A DNA stretch of 9,280 nt from Flavobacterium sp. (GTDB taxonomy: Bacteria; Bacteroidota; Bacteroidia; Flavobacteriales; Flavobacteriaceae). Where the stretch lies: assembly GCA_017989775.1 (NCBI GenBank), contig JAGNPF010000036.1:1-9280 (forward strand), in the 5' to 3' direction. Below are positions 1 to 6,122 of this stretch, one piece after another. The translations under genes were made by a program, and so were the position numbers. Position 1 is the first letter of the stretch; the number at the start of each line of letters is the position of its first letter. The notes beneath the pieces are model-generated. The model saw only the letters and a list, made by a program, of their open reading frames with translations. It was not told the origin of the DNA and made no database searches.

Positions 1-137
1 GCTTGGATTTCAATCTTGATTTGTTCGTTGTCAATGTCTGGAACGGCTGCGGTTGGCTCTTCTTTCTTTTGGTTGCAGGCTATTGACAAAGTAAGGGTGA
101 GCACCAATAATCCTGCTATTAAAATCTTGTTTTTCAT
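1..137 (-). CDS. Lipoprotein, N-terminal part only (runs off left edge)
   Basis: The ATG at 137-135 opens a frame with no stop to the window edge: 45 codons plus two bases. The product begins MKNKILIAGLLVLTLTLSIA followed by Cys21. This is a lipoprotein signal peptide: a short basic start, a hydrophobic stretch at about residues 5-19, and the lipobox L-S-I-A-C with Cys21 as the expected lipidated residue. After the cysteine comes a polar linker (NQKKEEPTAAVPD) and then a charged, helix-prone stretch (IDNEQIKIEIQ). The protein should be anchored in the outer or inner membrane facing the periplasm. The visible part does not identify the family. The linker followed by a charged helix recalls small secreted NTF2/DUF4440-like lipoproteins of flavobacteria, but this is only a guess. 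It is the last gene in the transcription direction, 170 bases beyond the RAYT stop, with a palindrome in between, so it probably has its own promoter. Confidence 0.8.
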   Translation of the reverse strand, partial: MKNKILIAGLLVLTLTLSIACNQKKEEPTAAVPDIDNEQIKIEIQ

Positions 138-266
138 GATTATGCTAGGTTTTAAGTTTATGATGGGTTTTTATTCATTGAAAAATTATAAAGAATAAAT
201 TTAATAAAAAATATTGAATATTGGTTGGTTTGCAAAACTTTTTGAATGATTGGAGCTTTAGTGCGG

Positions 267-309
267 AATTTAAACCTGACAGGTTTTCAAAACCTGTCAG
301 GTTTAAATT
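267..309. repeat. 43-base perfect palindrome, RAYT-associated copy 1
   Basis: This is a perfect inverted repeat with 21-base arms around a single central C at 288. The core arm reads AAACCTGACAGGTTTT and its exact reverse complement follows. Each arm is also nearly self-complementary (AAACCTG-A-CAGGTTT), so the DNA or RNA can fold as one long hairpin or two short ones. Bases 271-305 are identical to 908-942. The palindrome overlaps the last two bases of the RAYT stop codon on the minus strand, so it forms the 3' end of that transcript. By analogy with REP/RAYT systems I infer it is a substrate of the adjacent transposase. A terminator or mRNA 3'-end stabiliser role is also possible. Confidence 0.93.
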
Positions 310-889
310 ATATTCCCAAGAATGTTTCCATTGGGAGATTACTGTTTTTTAGTTCGTGAACGTATTTGAAGTTTTCAATATCATGAAAAATTGCAATTAC
401 TTCTTTGCGTTTTAATTTTGTTGGCTTATCGGAAAGGCAAGTGATATAGGAGCTCCAAGGATAATTTAAAGGATGTTCACAAATATTGTGATGAACAGGG
501 TTGTTGTGAATGTAGGCTATGCCATTTTGAAAATACTTTTCGTCTTCAATTGGTTTTCTTCTAAAGGGTCTTTCAAAAAGGGCACCGTGTCTATTGTATT
601 TTTTGTTGAATGCTTTTGTATAGGCATTGAATAAATTAGAAAATGATTGGGATGGCTGGATTTTCTTTTCTTCATTTATTTCTTCTAAATTCTTTATTCG
701 AATCAAAAAATGAAAGTGATTTTTCATTAAACACCAAGCATAGGTTTCTGCTATTGGTTCAATATGGATGTCATATAATTTCAGGAAATGTTCGTAATTG
801 CAATTTTCTTTAAAAAGGATGTCGCTATTGATTCCCCGATTGTATATGTGATAATATTTTCCGTGTTCAAGAGGTTGTATTGTTTGCAT
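308..889 (-). CDS. REP-associated tyrosine transposase (RAYT), Y1_Tnp / IS200-like HUH family
   Basis: The protein has 193 residues, the usual size for a stand-alone RAYT, and appears intact. It contains the N-terminal Y-H-I-Y-N-R-G strand (residues 13-19) and the metal-binding HUH motif in CLMKNHFHFLIRI (His58-Phe59-His60). It also has the RHGALFERPFRRKPI segment (100-114) and the helix GIAYIHNNPVHH, where Tyr126 is the best candidate for the catalytic tyrosine. A W-S-S-Y motif follows at 145-148. These proteins nick single-stranded REP-like hairpins through a 5'-phosphotyrosine link. The matching palindromes on both sides (267-309 and 906-944) are the likely substrates. The ATG at 889 is 16 bases from the upstream palindrome, which leaves little room for a promoter, so expression may depend on read-through from mutB, which ends 57 bases upstream on the same strand. 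The TAA stop overlaps the downstream palindrome. Confidence 0.92.
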   Translation of the reverse strand: MQTIQPLEHGKYYHIYNRGINSDILFKENCNYEHFLKLYDIHIEPIAETYAWCLMKNHFHFLIRIKNLEEINEEKKIQPSQSFSNLFNAYTKAFNKKYNRHGALFERPFRRKPIEDEKYFQNGIAYIHNNPVHHNICEHPLNYPWSSYITCLSDKPTKLKRKEVIAIFHDIENFKYVHELKNSNLPMETFLGI

Positions 890-905
890 ATTATTTTTTT
901 TGTTA

Positions 906-944
906 TGTAAACCTGACAGGTTTTCAAAACCTGTCAGGTTTACA
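906..944. repeat. 39-base perfect palindrome, RAYT-associated copy 2
   Basis: This is a perfect inverted repeat with 19-base arms around the central C at 925. Its 35-base core is identical to copy 1, and only the outermost bases differ (TG/CA here, AATT-type there). It begins two bases after the mutB TAA (947-949) in the transcription direction and ends 16 bases before the RAYT start. The position suggests a hairpin at the 3' end of the mutA-mutB transcript, acting as a weak terminator or as protection against 3' exonucleases. It has no clean U-run after the stem. The match to copy 1 makes a RAYT recognition site the first hypothesis. Confidence 0.93.
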
Positions 945-946
945 AG

Positions 947-3067
947 TTAACTCAACAATATCTCCAAAATGCTTGTTGCCGCTTCGCTAATCTTGGTGCC
1001 TGGCCCAAAGATGGCCACTGCTCCCGCATCAAACAAGAATTGGTAATCTTGTGGGGGAATCACGCCTCCCACGATGACCATGATGTCTTCTCTTCCGTGT
1101 TTCTTGAGTTCTTCGATGACTTGCGGCACCAAGGTTTTGTGACCCGCCGCAAGCGAGGATACGCCAAGGATGTGCACGTCGTTTTCCACGGCTTGTTTGG
1201 CCGCTTCGGCCGGGGTCTGGAACAGTGGCCCAATGTCCACGTCAAAGCCCAGGTCGGCATAACCGGTGGCCACCACTTTGGCGCCGCGATCATGGCCGTC
1301 TTGTCCCATTTTGGCAATCATGATTCTGGGGCGACGGCCTTCTTTTTGGGCAAATTCATCGGCCAGTTGTTTGGCTTTTATGAAGCTTTCGTCTTCTTTG
1401 ATTTCTTTGCTGTACACGCCGCTAAAGGATTTAATTTGTGCCTTGTATCTTCCGAAGACGGTTTCCAGTGCAGCACTGATTTCTCCGAGACTGGCCCTGT
1501 TCCTGGCAGATTCAATGGCCAGTTCGAGTAGGTTGCCGTCACCGGTTTGGGCACAAAGGGTTAATTTTTCGAGTGAGAGTTGTACTTTTTGGGTGTTTCG
1601 ATTGGCCTTGACCAGTTCCAGTTGTTCCAGTTGTTGTTGGCGCACCATTTGGTTGTCCACATCCAGGATCTGCAAGGGGTCTTCTTTTTTTAGCCTGTAT
1701 TTGTTGACGCCAACGATGATGTCTTGGTTGCCGTCAATTCGGGCTTGTTTTCTGGCGGCGGCTTCTTCAATGCGCAGTTTTGGAATTCCGGATTCAATGG
1801 CCTTGGTCATTCCCCCCAGTTCTTCCACCTCTTCGATGAGTATCCATGCTTTTTGTGCTATTTCATTGGTCAGGCTTTCGACGTAAAAACTGCCTGCCCA
1901 TGGATCGACCGTTTTGGTGATTTTGGTTTCTTCCTGTAAATAAATTTGGGTGTTTCTGGCAATCCTGGCCGAGAAATCGGTGGGCAAGGCAATGGCTTCG
2001 TCGAGCGCATTGGTGTGCAGGGATTGGGTGCCTCCAAAAGCCGCCGCAGCCGCTTCTATGGTGGTTCGCGCCACATTGTTGAATGGGTCTTGCATAGACA
2101 AACTCCAGCCCGATGTTTGGCAGTGGGTTCTCAAGGCCAAGGATTTTTCGTCTTTGGGATTGAATTGTTTCATCAGTTTTGCCCAAATGAGTCGGCCTGC
2201 CCGCAGTTTGGCAATCTCCATGAAATGGTTCATCCCGATACCCCAAAAAAACGAAAGTCGGGGAGCAAAATCGTCTATTTTCATTCCTGTTGCCAATCCC
2301 GTCCGGATGTATTCCAGCCCATCGGCCAAGGTGTAGGCCAACTCGATGTCGGCCGTTGCCCCCGCTTCTTGCATGTGGTAGCCGGAAATGGAAATGGAAT
2401 TGAATTTGGGCATTTTCTTGCTGGTAAATTCAAAAATGTCGGCAATGATTTTCATCGATTGTGCCGGTGGATAGATGTAGGTGTTGCGCACCATGAATTC
2501 TTTGAGAATGTCGTTTTGGATGGTTCCGGAAAGCTGTTCGGGTTTTACGCCCTGCTCTTCTGCGGCAACGATGTAAAAAGCCATTATGGGCAAAACAGCC
2601 CCGTTTATGGTCATCGAAACCGACATTTCTGCCAACGGAATCTGGTCGAACAACAGTTTCATGTCCTCGACGGAATCTATGGCGACACCCGCTTTTCCCA
2701 CATCGCCCGCTACGCGTTCGTGATCCGAATCATAGCCCCTGTGCGTGGGCAAATCAAAGGCTATCGAAAGTCCTTTTTGTCCGGCAGCGAGATTTCTTCG
2801 GTAAAAGGCGTTGCTTTCCCCGGCCGTGGAAAAACCGGCATATTGGCGAATCGTCCAGGGGCGGCGCACGTACATGGTGGTGTGGGGACCACGCAAATAA
2901 GGGGCAAAGCCGGCTCCAAAATCAAGATGCTCCAGGTCTTCAACGTCTTTTTCCGAGTAGGCAGATTTTAATTCAATGCCTTCGGCAGTGAGAAAGTGTT
3001 TTTCTTCCAACTTCTCACTTCCAGCTTCCGACTTTTCAATTTTTATATGGTGGAGATTTTTTCTCAA
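947..3067 (-). CDS. mutB: Methylmalonyl-CoA mutase, large (catalytic, B12-binding) subunit
   Basis: The product has 706 residues and is also known as ScpA. It interconverts succinyl-CoA and (R)-methylmalonyl-CoA using adenosylcobalamin, linking propionate and branched-chain or odd-chain catabolism to the TCA cycle. The TIM-barrel domain (about 50-560) starts with [15 protein letters not shown], where Tyr76 matches the active-site Tyr89 of the Propionibacterium enzyme. Arg194 in [12 protein letters not shown] and His231 in SGYHMQEAG match its Arg207 and His244. The C-terminal cobalamin domain (about 579-706) has [11 protein letters not shown] with the D590-x-H592-x-x-G595 signature; His592 is the lower cobalt ligand. 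The start is TTG at 3067: no ATG or GTG lies between it and the upstream in-frame stop, and the next Met is residue 65, too late. Residues 11-21 ([11 protein letters not shown]) look like a translated intergenic repeat. It follows the toxin stop by 11 bases. Confidence 0.97.
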   Translation of the reverse strand: MRKNLHHIKIEKSEAGSEKLEEKHFLTAEGIELKSAYSEKDVEDLEHLDFGAGFAPYLRGPHTTMYVRRPWTIRQYAGFSTAGESNAFYRRNLAAGQKGLSIAFDLPTHRGYDSDHERVAGDVGKAGVAIDSVEDMKLLFDQIPLAEMSVSMTINGAVLPIMAFYIVAAEEQGVKPEQLSGTIQNDILKEFMVRNTYIYPPAQSMKIIADIFEFTSKKMPKFNSISISGYHMQEAGATADIELAYTLADGLEYIRTGLATGMKIDDFAPRLSFFWGIGMNHFMEIAKLRAGRLIWAKLMKQFNPKDEKSLALRTHCQTSGWSLSMQDPFNNVARTTIEAAAAAFGGTQSLHTNALDEAIALPTDFSARIARNTQIYLQEETKITKTVDPWAGSFYVESLTNEIAQKAWILIEEVEELGGMTKAIESGIPKLRIEEAAARKQARIDGNQDIIVGVNKYRLKKEDPLQILDVDNQMVRQQQLEQLELVKANRNTQKVQLSLEKLTLCAQTGDGNLLELAIESARNRASLGEISAALETVFGRYKAQIKSFSGVYSKEIKEDESFIKAKQLADEFAQKEGRRPRIMIAKMGQDGHDRGAKVVATGYADLGFDVDIGPLFQTPAEAAKQAVENDVHILGVSSLAAGHKTLVPQVIEELKKHGREDIMVIVGGVIPPQDYQFLFDAGAVAIFGPGTKISEAATSILEILLS
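3002..3038. repeat. Pyrimidine-rich CTTCC/ACTT repeat-like segment inside mutB 5' end
   Basis: The plus strand carries an irregular run of near-repeated units such as CAACTTCT, CACTTCCAG and CTTCCGACTT. On the coding (minus) strand it is a purine-rich run of GAAG/GGAAG units coding for [13 protein letters not shown]. Similar strings of degenerate ACTTCCGACTTC units occur between genes in flavobacterial genomes, as I recall them. Here the string lies inside the reading frame, in the poorly conserved N-terminal tail before the barrel. The assignment to a repeat family is from memory and needs a genome-wide count. Confidence 0.4.
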
Positions 3068-3078
3068 AGATTGATTTT

Positions 3079-3369
3079 TTACAAGATATTTAATTTACTA
3101 TCTCTTGAGGAATGATAAATGGCTTTGATGACAATTCTATTTTCATTGATTGAAAAATGAATCAAATAAGGGAATGTGGTCAGCATTATTATTCGAACAT
3201 CATCGTATCGTATTTGAAAATGGAAGGGATTCTTTTTTATAATTGCCAGACTTTCTTTAAATGAAAGATGAAATCGTTTAGCCAACTTCGGGTTTATTTT
3301 TTTGTACCAAAAAAGCGATTCTTTAAAATCAATTTTAGCCTCGTCAACAATGACAATTTTATAGTTCAT
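3079..3369 (-). CDS. RelE/ParE-superfamily toxin of a type II toxin-antitoxin pair
   Basis: The protein has 96 residues, typical for this fold. It has the family pattern: a first strand ([14 protein letters not shown]), a helical hairpin with [13 protein letters not shown] (residues 21-33), then IIKKNPFHF (43-51), [10 protein letters not shown] (54-63), FPYLIHFSI (66-74) and a C-terminal strand ending AIYHSSRD (83-90). FPY..HF and the H..RD ending are common in ParE-like members. RelE members cut ribosome-bound mRNA and ParE members inhibit gyrase; the sequence alone does not decide which applies. The ATG at 3369 overlaps the antitoxin stop by 11 bases, so the two are translationally coupled, with the antitoxin made first. 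It is AT-rich compared with mutB: the 60-base line from 3241 has 19 G+C, while that from 1261 has 35. Confidence 0.85.
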   Translation of the reverse strand: MNYKIVIVDEAKIDFKESLFWYKKINPKLAKRFHLSFKESLAIIKKNPFHFQIRYDDVRIIMLTTFPYLIHFSINENRIVIKAIYHSSRDSKLNIL

Positions 3370-3592
3370 TTTCTATCTCTTTCAAAAAATCATCAATGTC
3401 TGTGGCACTTTCTGGATTTTTTAAATATTTTTCTGTGCGTTCTCTTACTTCGTCAATTTGCCATTGAGGTATGACATATTCTGATGATGCCGGCATAATG
3501 ATTACATCGACCTCGTCAGCATTGAAATTATCTGGCAACGTGATGTTTATTTTGTGGTTCTTGACCTTTACGGTTTGTCTGATTGCTTCCAT
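3359..3592 (-). CDS. Type II antitoxin partner of the RelE/ParE-like toxin
   Basis: The small acidic protein has 77 residues and lies directly upstream of the toxin gene with an 11-base overlap. The N-terminal half (TVKVKNHKINITLPDNFNADEVDVIIMP) is beta-strand-rich. The C-terminal half ([32 protein letters not shown]) is an acidic helical tail. It resembles the 'addiction module component' antitoxins in its ER...L.NP...D....EI pattern and is the part expected to wrap around the toxin. Such antitoxins usually repress their own promoter. Here the gene starts only 33 bases after the previous gene, in a short AT-rich spacer where I see no clear operator. The assignment rests on gene order, size and the C-terminal pattern. 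I do not recognise the N-terminal domain with certainty. Confidence 0.75.
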   Translation of the reverse strand: MEAIRQTVKVKNHKINITLPDNFNADEVDVIIMPASSEYVIPQWQIDEVRERTEKYLKNPESATDIDDFLKEIENEL

Positions 3593-3625
3593 AATTCTTT
3601 TTTTATATGTAAAAGTAAACGTTTT

Positions 3626-4084
3626 TTATTGCTTTTCAATAATTTTAAACCTCCATCTGTTGTTGGAATTGTTGGCGTTGATTCCTTCCAGCAGGCCGGC
3701 ACCGATGGTCACTCCGGAACCGATGGTGAACAGCAGGAATGCGGCATCATTTCCGTCGGAAGCCGCAACCAAGGACGACCCGACAATGGCAAGCCCCGTG
3801 ATGAACACCACTGTTTTGATGGTTGCCATCGTTTTGGGCTGCTTTTTTATGCTTTGCAAGCTGTCTATTTTTATGGACTGGTTGTTGACGGTGAAGCTTA
3901 GGCTGTCCGAAAATTTTAGGTTTCCGACATGTTTTTTGCCATCCAAAGTCCTGATTTTGATGCGTTGGTTTTCTTCAAAATACTTTGTTTTGCCGGTTTT
4001 GACGTTGGTGATTTCTATTGATTTTTGCTGTGAAAATGACGTAAGTGAAGCCAAAAACACCAGTACATATAGTATGTTTTTCAT
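3626..4084 (-). CDS. Exported or membrane protein of unknown function in the mutase operon
   Basis: The protein has 152 residues. The N-terminus MKNILYVLVFLASLTSFSQ is a signal peptide ending in the SFSQ form usual in flavobacteria, with cleavage expected around residue 18-20. A short, probably beta-rich domain follows (about 20-80), with alternating polar and hydrophobic residues around GKTKYFEENQRIKIRTLDGKK and a second strand set with FSDSLSFTVNNQSIKIDSLQSI. Two hydrophobic segments (about 88-107 and 113-133) are separated by a polar turn (ASDGNDA); they are glycine-rich and may form a transmembrane hairpin. I do not recognise the family. The layout resembles small flavobacterial proteins whose N-terminal part reads like an LSm/SH3-type barrel, but this is only an impression. 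It lies 15 bases after mutA and 33 bases before the antitoxin, so it is probably co-transcribed. Confidence 0.8.
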   Translation of the reverse strand: MKNILYVLVFLASLTSFSQQKSIEITNVKTGKTKYFEENQRIKIRTLDGKKHVGNLKFSDSLSFTVNNQSIKIDSLQSIKKQPKTMATIKTVVFITGLAIVGSSLVAASDGNDAAFLLFTIGSGVTIGAGLLEGINANNSNNRWRFKIIEKQ

Positions 4085-4099
4085 CGTTTCATCGTTTGG

Positions 4100-5464
4100 T
4101 TAATTTTCTTCCTTGAGTCTTTCCTGTTCCAGTTTTTCGGCCAGTCGCTTTTCGATTATGGGCACAATCAAGGTTTTTCTCGGTTTTATTTTCACGAAAG
4201 GAAATAATTCCAGTTCCTCCTTCATCCGGTCTTTTTTGTTGGGATATTTGTTGGTTCCCAGCAATATTTCTTTTCCGGCATCGAATAATTCCTGTTCCTT
4301 GTTGGCACTTTCCTGAATTTTCTTTTTGATGACGCCTTCGTTGAGTTGTTTGAGAAAACCGCCGTTGGCCTCTATTTCTTTGAACAAAATCAACGCTTTT
4401 TCGGCCAATTGGTTGGTCAGGGTTTCGATGTAATAACTGCCGTCGGCCGGATTGTCGACTTTGTCGAAACAGCTTTCGTGTTTTAGAATCAACAGTTGGT
4501 TTCTGGCCATTCTGTCGCCAAATTCGTTGTCCTTGTGGTACAAAGCATCGTAGGGCAAATTGGCAACGGCATCGGCTCCACCCAAAATGGCACTCATGCA
4601 TTCGGTGGTGGTGCGCAGCATGTTGACGTTGAAATCGTAAATTGTTTTGTTCCGTTTGCTGGGCGAAACCAGCAAATGGCAATCGAGATTGTGGTTGTAT
4701 TCTTTGGCTATTAAATTGAAAAGCAGTCGCAGGGCACGCAGTTTGGCAATTTCGAAAAAGTAATTGGAACCAACCGATATTTCAAAAACGATGGTTTGGT
4801 TGATGGTCGTGATTCGGTTGAAATATTCGTTGGCGTGTGCCAAACTGTAGGCAATTTGCTGCACCATGTTGGCCCCGGCATTTTGGTACAAGCCGCCATT
4901 GATGCTGATCAGGGAAACGTTTGTTGTTGCGGTCGAAAGCAAATTCAGCGTTTCGAAATTTGTTTTTTCCTTGGTTGCAAACCAGTTTCCGTCTTTGGCC
5001 AATTGCCCGATGGGATCGAGGTTGCAAAAGATTTTCGCCTTGGTTTTTTGGGCAAAGGCTTCTATTTTTTTAACAAAATCAACGGACAGGAAAGTCAGGT
5101 TGAAATAGATTGCCACTTTTTCCAACGGAAGGTTTTCGAGCAGTTTTGCAATATCGACAGTTTTCTTGTGGATGGTGAAGCGAATGCTTTCGGCACCGCG
5201 CTCGATGCTGTCCAAGGCTCGCAGATTGGATTTTGCAAGGTCGTGGACAAAGATGTTTTGGCAAATCTTGAACTGGCTTGCTTTGGTATGTACCGCTGCA
5301 ATTCCCTTGAATTCGTCCCCGTGATAAAAAGGTCTTACCTGGATGTCTTCGGGGGAATTCCAGACCAAGGTTTGGTTGTAATCAGCTCCATCGAGTTCGA
5401 ACTGGATTTTTTGCTTCCATTGTTTGGAAGAAACGGGGTCGAAATCGTCGAATAGCTTTTTCAT
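4100..5464 (-). CDS. mutA: Methylmalonyl-CoA mutase, small (non-catalytic) subunit, short form
   Basis: The protein has 454 residues. It pairs with MutB to form the heterodimeric adenosylcobalamin-dependent mutase; the small subunit has a related fold but no active site. Visible family segments are AGANMVQQIAYSLAHANEYF (196-215), FEISVGSNYFFEIAKLRALR (227-246), NMLRTTTECMSAILGGADAV (281-300), and RMARNQ (318-323) followed by DNPADGSYYIETLT (337-350), parallel to [13 protein letters not shown] in MutB. The large-subunit active-site string SGYHMQEAG is replaced by SINGGLYQNAGAN. The protein stops after the barrel with a basic and acidic tail, so the whole C-terminal cobalamin-fold domain and the DxHxxG motif are absent. 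Propionibacterium MutA is longer (about 640 residues) and keeps a degenerate version. The clean ending suggests the short flavobacterial form rather than a truncation. The start ATG at 5464 gives the expected N-terminus MKKLFDDFDPVS. Confidence 0.94.
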   Translation of the reverse strand: MKKLFDDFDPVSSKQWKQKIQFELDGADYNQTLVWNSPEDIQVRPFYHGDEFKGIAAVHTKASQFKICQNIFVHDLAKSNLRALDSIERGAESIRFTIHKKTVDIAKLLENLPLEKVAIYFNLTFLSVDFVKKIEAFAQKTKAKIFCNLDPIGQLAKDGNWFATKEKTNFETLNLLSTATTNVSLISINGGLYQNAGANMVQQIAYSLAHANEYFNRITTINQTIVFEISVGSNYFFEIAKLRALRLLFNLIAKEYNHNLDCHLLVSPSKRNKTIYDFNVNMLRTTTECMSAILGGADAVANLPYDALYHKDNEFGDRMARNQLLILKHESCFDKVDNPADGSYYIETLTNQLAEKALILFKEIEANGGFLKQLNEGVIKKKIQESANKEQELFDAGKEILLGTNKYPNKKDRMKEELELFPFVKIKPRKTLIVPIIEKRLAEKLEQERLKEEN

Positions 5465-5488
5465 TTTGTTTGGTTCAGAATTATTTCA

Positions 5489-5563
5489 ACCGCAAGGACA
5501 CTAAGGTGCAAATTTTAAATCAAGTGGAATAATCTTTTCTTTGTGACTTTGCGTCTTTGTGGT
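5489..5563. repeat. Imperfect palindromic intergenic repeat upstream of mutA
   Basis: The left arm begins ACCGCAAGGACACTAAGG and the right arm ends CTTTGCGTCTTTGTGGT. The right arm's reverse complement (ACCACAAAGACGCAAAGTC) matches the left arm at 17 of 24 positions by hand alignment, with an AT-rich centre between them. Sequences built on 'CCGCAAAGACGCAAAGTCACAAAG' phrasing are common between genes in Bacteroidota as I recall them. It fills most of the 110-base spacer between the DivIC-like gene and mutA, so it may form a hairpin in the leader of the mutase operon. Confidence 0.6.
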
Positions 5564-5574
5564 GTTGTTGAAGC

Positions 5575-5907
5575 CTATTTTTTAACGTCTTTTTCTATGG
5601 TGTCGCCTTCAAATTCTATGATGTAGATGTCTTCGCTGTCTTTTTTCATATAGTATTTTTCTCGGGCGTATTTTTCTATTTGTTGGGGGTTTTTGAGTTT
5701 TTTGATGTTTTCTTGGTCTTTCTTGATTTCTTCTTGATAGTATTCCTTGTTGTCTTCGAGTTCATCAATCTGGTTGTCCAGCACCCGATGGTCGAAATAG
5801 GAATAGTTGTCCAAAAAAATCATCCAAGTGGAGAAAAATAACAAAACCCAAACGTATTTGTTGCTTAAAAATTTGAACCAAGGTTTGTCTTTGTACGAGT
5901 TTGTCAT
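5575..5907 (-). CDS. Septum formation initiator (DivIC/FtsB-like) cell-division protein
   Basis: The protein has 110 residues and a bitopic layout. A short cytoplasmic N-terminus (1-16) is followed by one transmembrane segment (about 17-33, KYVWVLLFFSTWMIFLD) and a periplasmic coiled coil rich in Glu, Lys and Gln (about 42-72). The conserved distal motif AREKYYMKKDSEDIYIIEF is at 81-99. This is the FtsB/DivIC family, which forms a complex with FtsL and FtsQ/DivIB partners and helps activate septal peptidoglycan synthesis. The 'ARE.Y.M...ED...I' block is characteristic of the family. The ATG at 5907 gives a normal length, and the stop is TAG, whereas the other stops I checked here are TAA. It lies between udk and mutA, as I recall for other flavobacteria. 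The long repeat-filled spacer on its upstream side suggests separate transcription from udk. Confidence 0.9.
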   Translation of the reverse strand: MTNSYKDKPWFKFLSNKYVWVLLFFSTWMIFLDNYSYFDHRVLDNQIDELEDNKEYYQEEIKKDQENIKKLKNPQQIEKYAREKYYMKKDSEDIYIIEFEGDTIEKDVKK

Positions 5908-5934
5908 TTGAAATACTTTGTTTTTTTAGGCCCC

Positions 5935-5991
5935 GATTACTTCACTTTTTTCTATTTTCATCGGAGTTCAGTGAACTTCGTTTGTAGTGGA
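5935..5991. repeat. Degenerate direct repeat, copy A (udk-divIC spacer)
   Basis: This copy begins GATTACTTCACTT and continues through GAGTTCAGTGAACTTCGTTTG. It aligns with 6022-6079 at 49 of 58 columns with one single-base gap (hand alignment). It contains the small perfect palindrome AGTTCA-G-TGAACT at 5965-5977. No reading frame of note crosses it. Confidence 0.75.
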
Positions 5992-5996
5992 AATCC

Positions 5997-6021
5997 TTTT
6001 GTGCCGGTGTTCGGCACGAAA
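5997..6021. repeat. Small hairpin between the two direct repeats
   Basis: GTGCCG (6001-6006) and CGGCAC (6012-6017) are exact inverted arms around the five-base loop GTGTT. The stem extends outward through TTTT and GAAA with one T-G wobble. The GC-rich stem stands out in an AT-rich spacer. It lacks a run of T after the stem on the minus strand, so it is not a convincing terminator for udk. Confidence 0.6.
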
Positions 6022-6079
6022 GATTACTTCACTTAATTTTTATTTTCAGCCGAGTTCAGTCAACTTCGTTTGCAACGGA
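6022..6079. repeat. Degenerate direct repeat, copy B (udk-divIC spacer)
   Basis: This is the second copy of the 57-58 base unit, in the same orientation and 87 bases downstream on the plus strand. It begins GATTACTTCACTTAA and carries GAGTTCAGTCAACTTCG, where one change breaks the small palindrome present in copy A. The sequence that follows, GATAGCGGGAAATAGC, reads like another interspersed flavobacterial motif, but that is recollection only. Confidence 0.75.
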
Positions 6080-6098
6080 TAGCGGGAAATAGCTCCTT

Positions 6099-6122
6099 CC
6101 TTCGACTGCGCTCAGGCTGACC
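6099..6122. repeat. Interspersed motif of the CCTTCGACTnCGCTCAGG type
   Basis: The plus strand reads CCTTCGACTGCGCTCAGGCT followed by GACC. Motifs of the form CTTCGACT-CGCTCAGG-TGACA occur many times between genes in diverse bacterial genomes, including flavobacteria, to my knowledge. This copy lies about 45 bases past the udk stop on the minus strand. Its function is unknown to me. Confidence 0.5.

Larger units (their letters stand above)
267..944 (-). mobile_element. RAYT gene bracketed by two matching palindromes (REPtron-like unit)
   Basis: A single Y1-type transposase gene lies between two perfect palindromes that share an identical 35-base core (271-305 and 908-942), with centres 637 bases apart. 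In both copies the central unpaired base is C on the plus strand, so they are in the same orientation. This matches the known organisation of REP-associated tyrosine transposases, where the rayt gene is flanked by the REP-like sequences it recognises. I see no target-site duplication and no second transposition gene, as expected for this class, which is usually thought of as domesticated or single-copy. The unit's exact outer boundaries are inferred from the palindromes alone. Confidence 0.7.

Noticed and set aside
16..198. A 60-codon plus-strand open frame at the left edge.
   Set aside because: It lies opposite a convincing lipoprotein signal peptide on the minus strand and has no features of its own.
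267..944. The two palindromes as the start of a CRISPR array.
   Set aside because: There are only two copies, 637 bases apart, with a transposase gene between them and no regular spacers or cas genes.
1946..2971. A 341-codon open frame on the plus strand, antisense to mutB, plus several shorter ones (1040-1531, 1266-1886).
   Set aside because: They lie wholly inside mutB, show no recognisable motif, and are explained by the richer G+C and codon bias of mutB. The minus-strand frame has unambiguous mutase motifs.
4796..5455. A 219-codon plus-strand open frame opposite mutA.
   Set aside because: It is a shadow of the mutA reading frame, with an irregular composition and no domain pattern.
5465..5574. 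Possible cobalamin riboswitch before the B12-dependent mutase operon.
   Set aside because: The spacer is too short and shows only a simple palindromic repeat; I see no B12-box-like conserved string.
5997..6021. The GTGCCG/CGGCAC hairpin as an intrinsic terminator for udk.
   Set aside because: It is about 145 bases past the udk stop and the stem is not followed by a U-run in the transcription direction.
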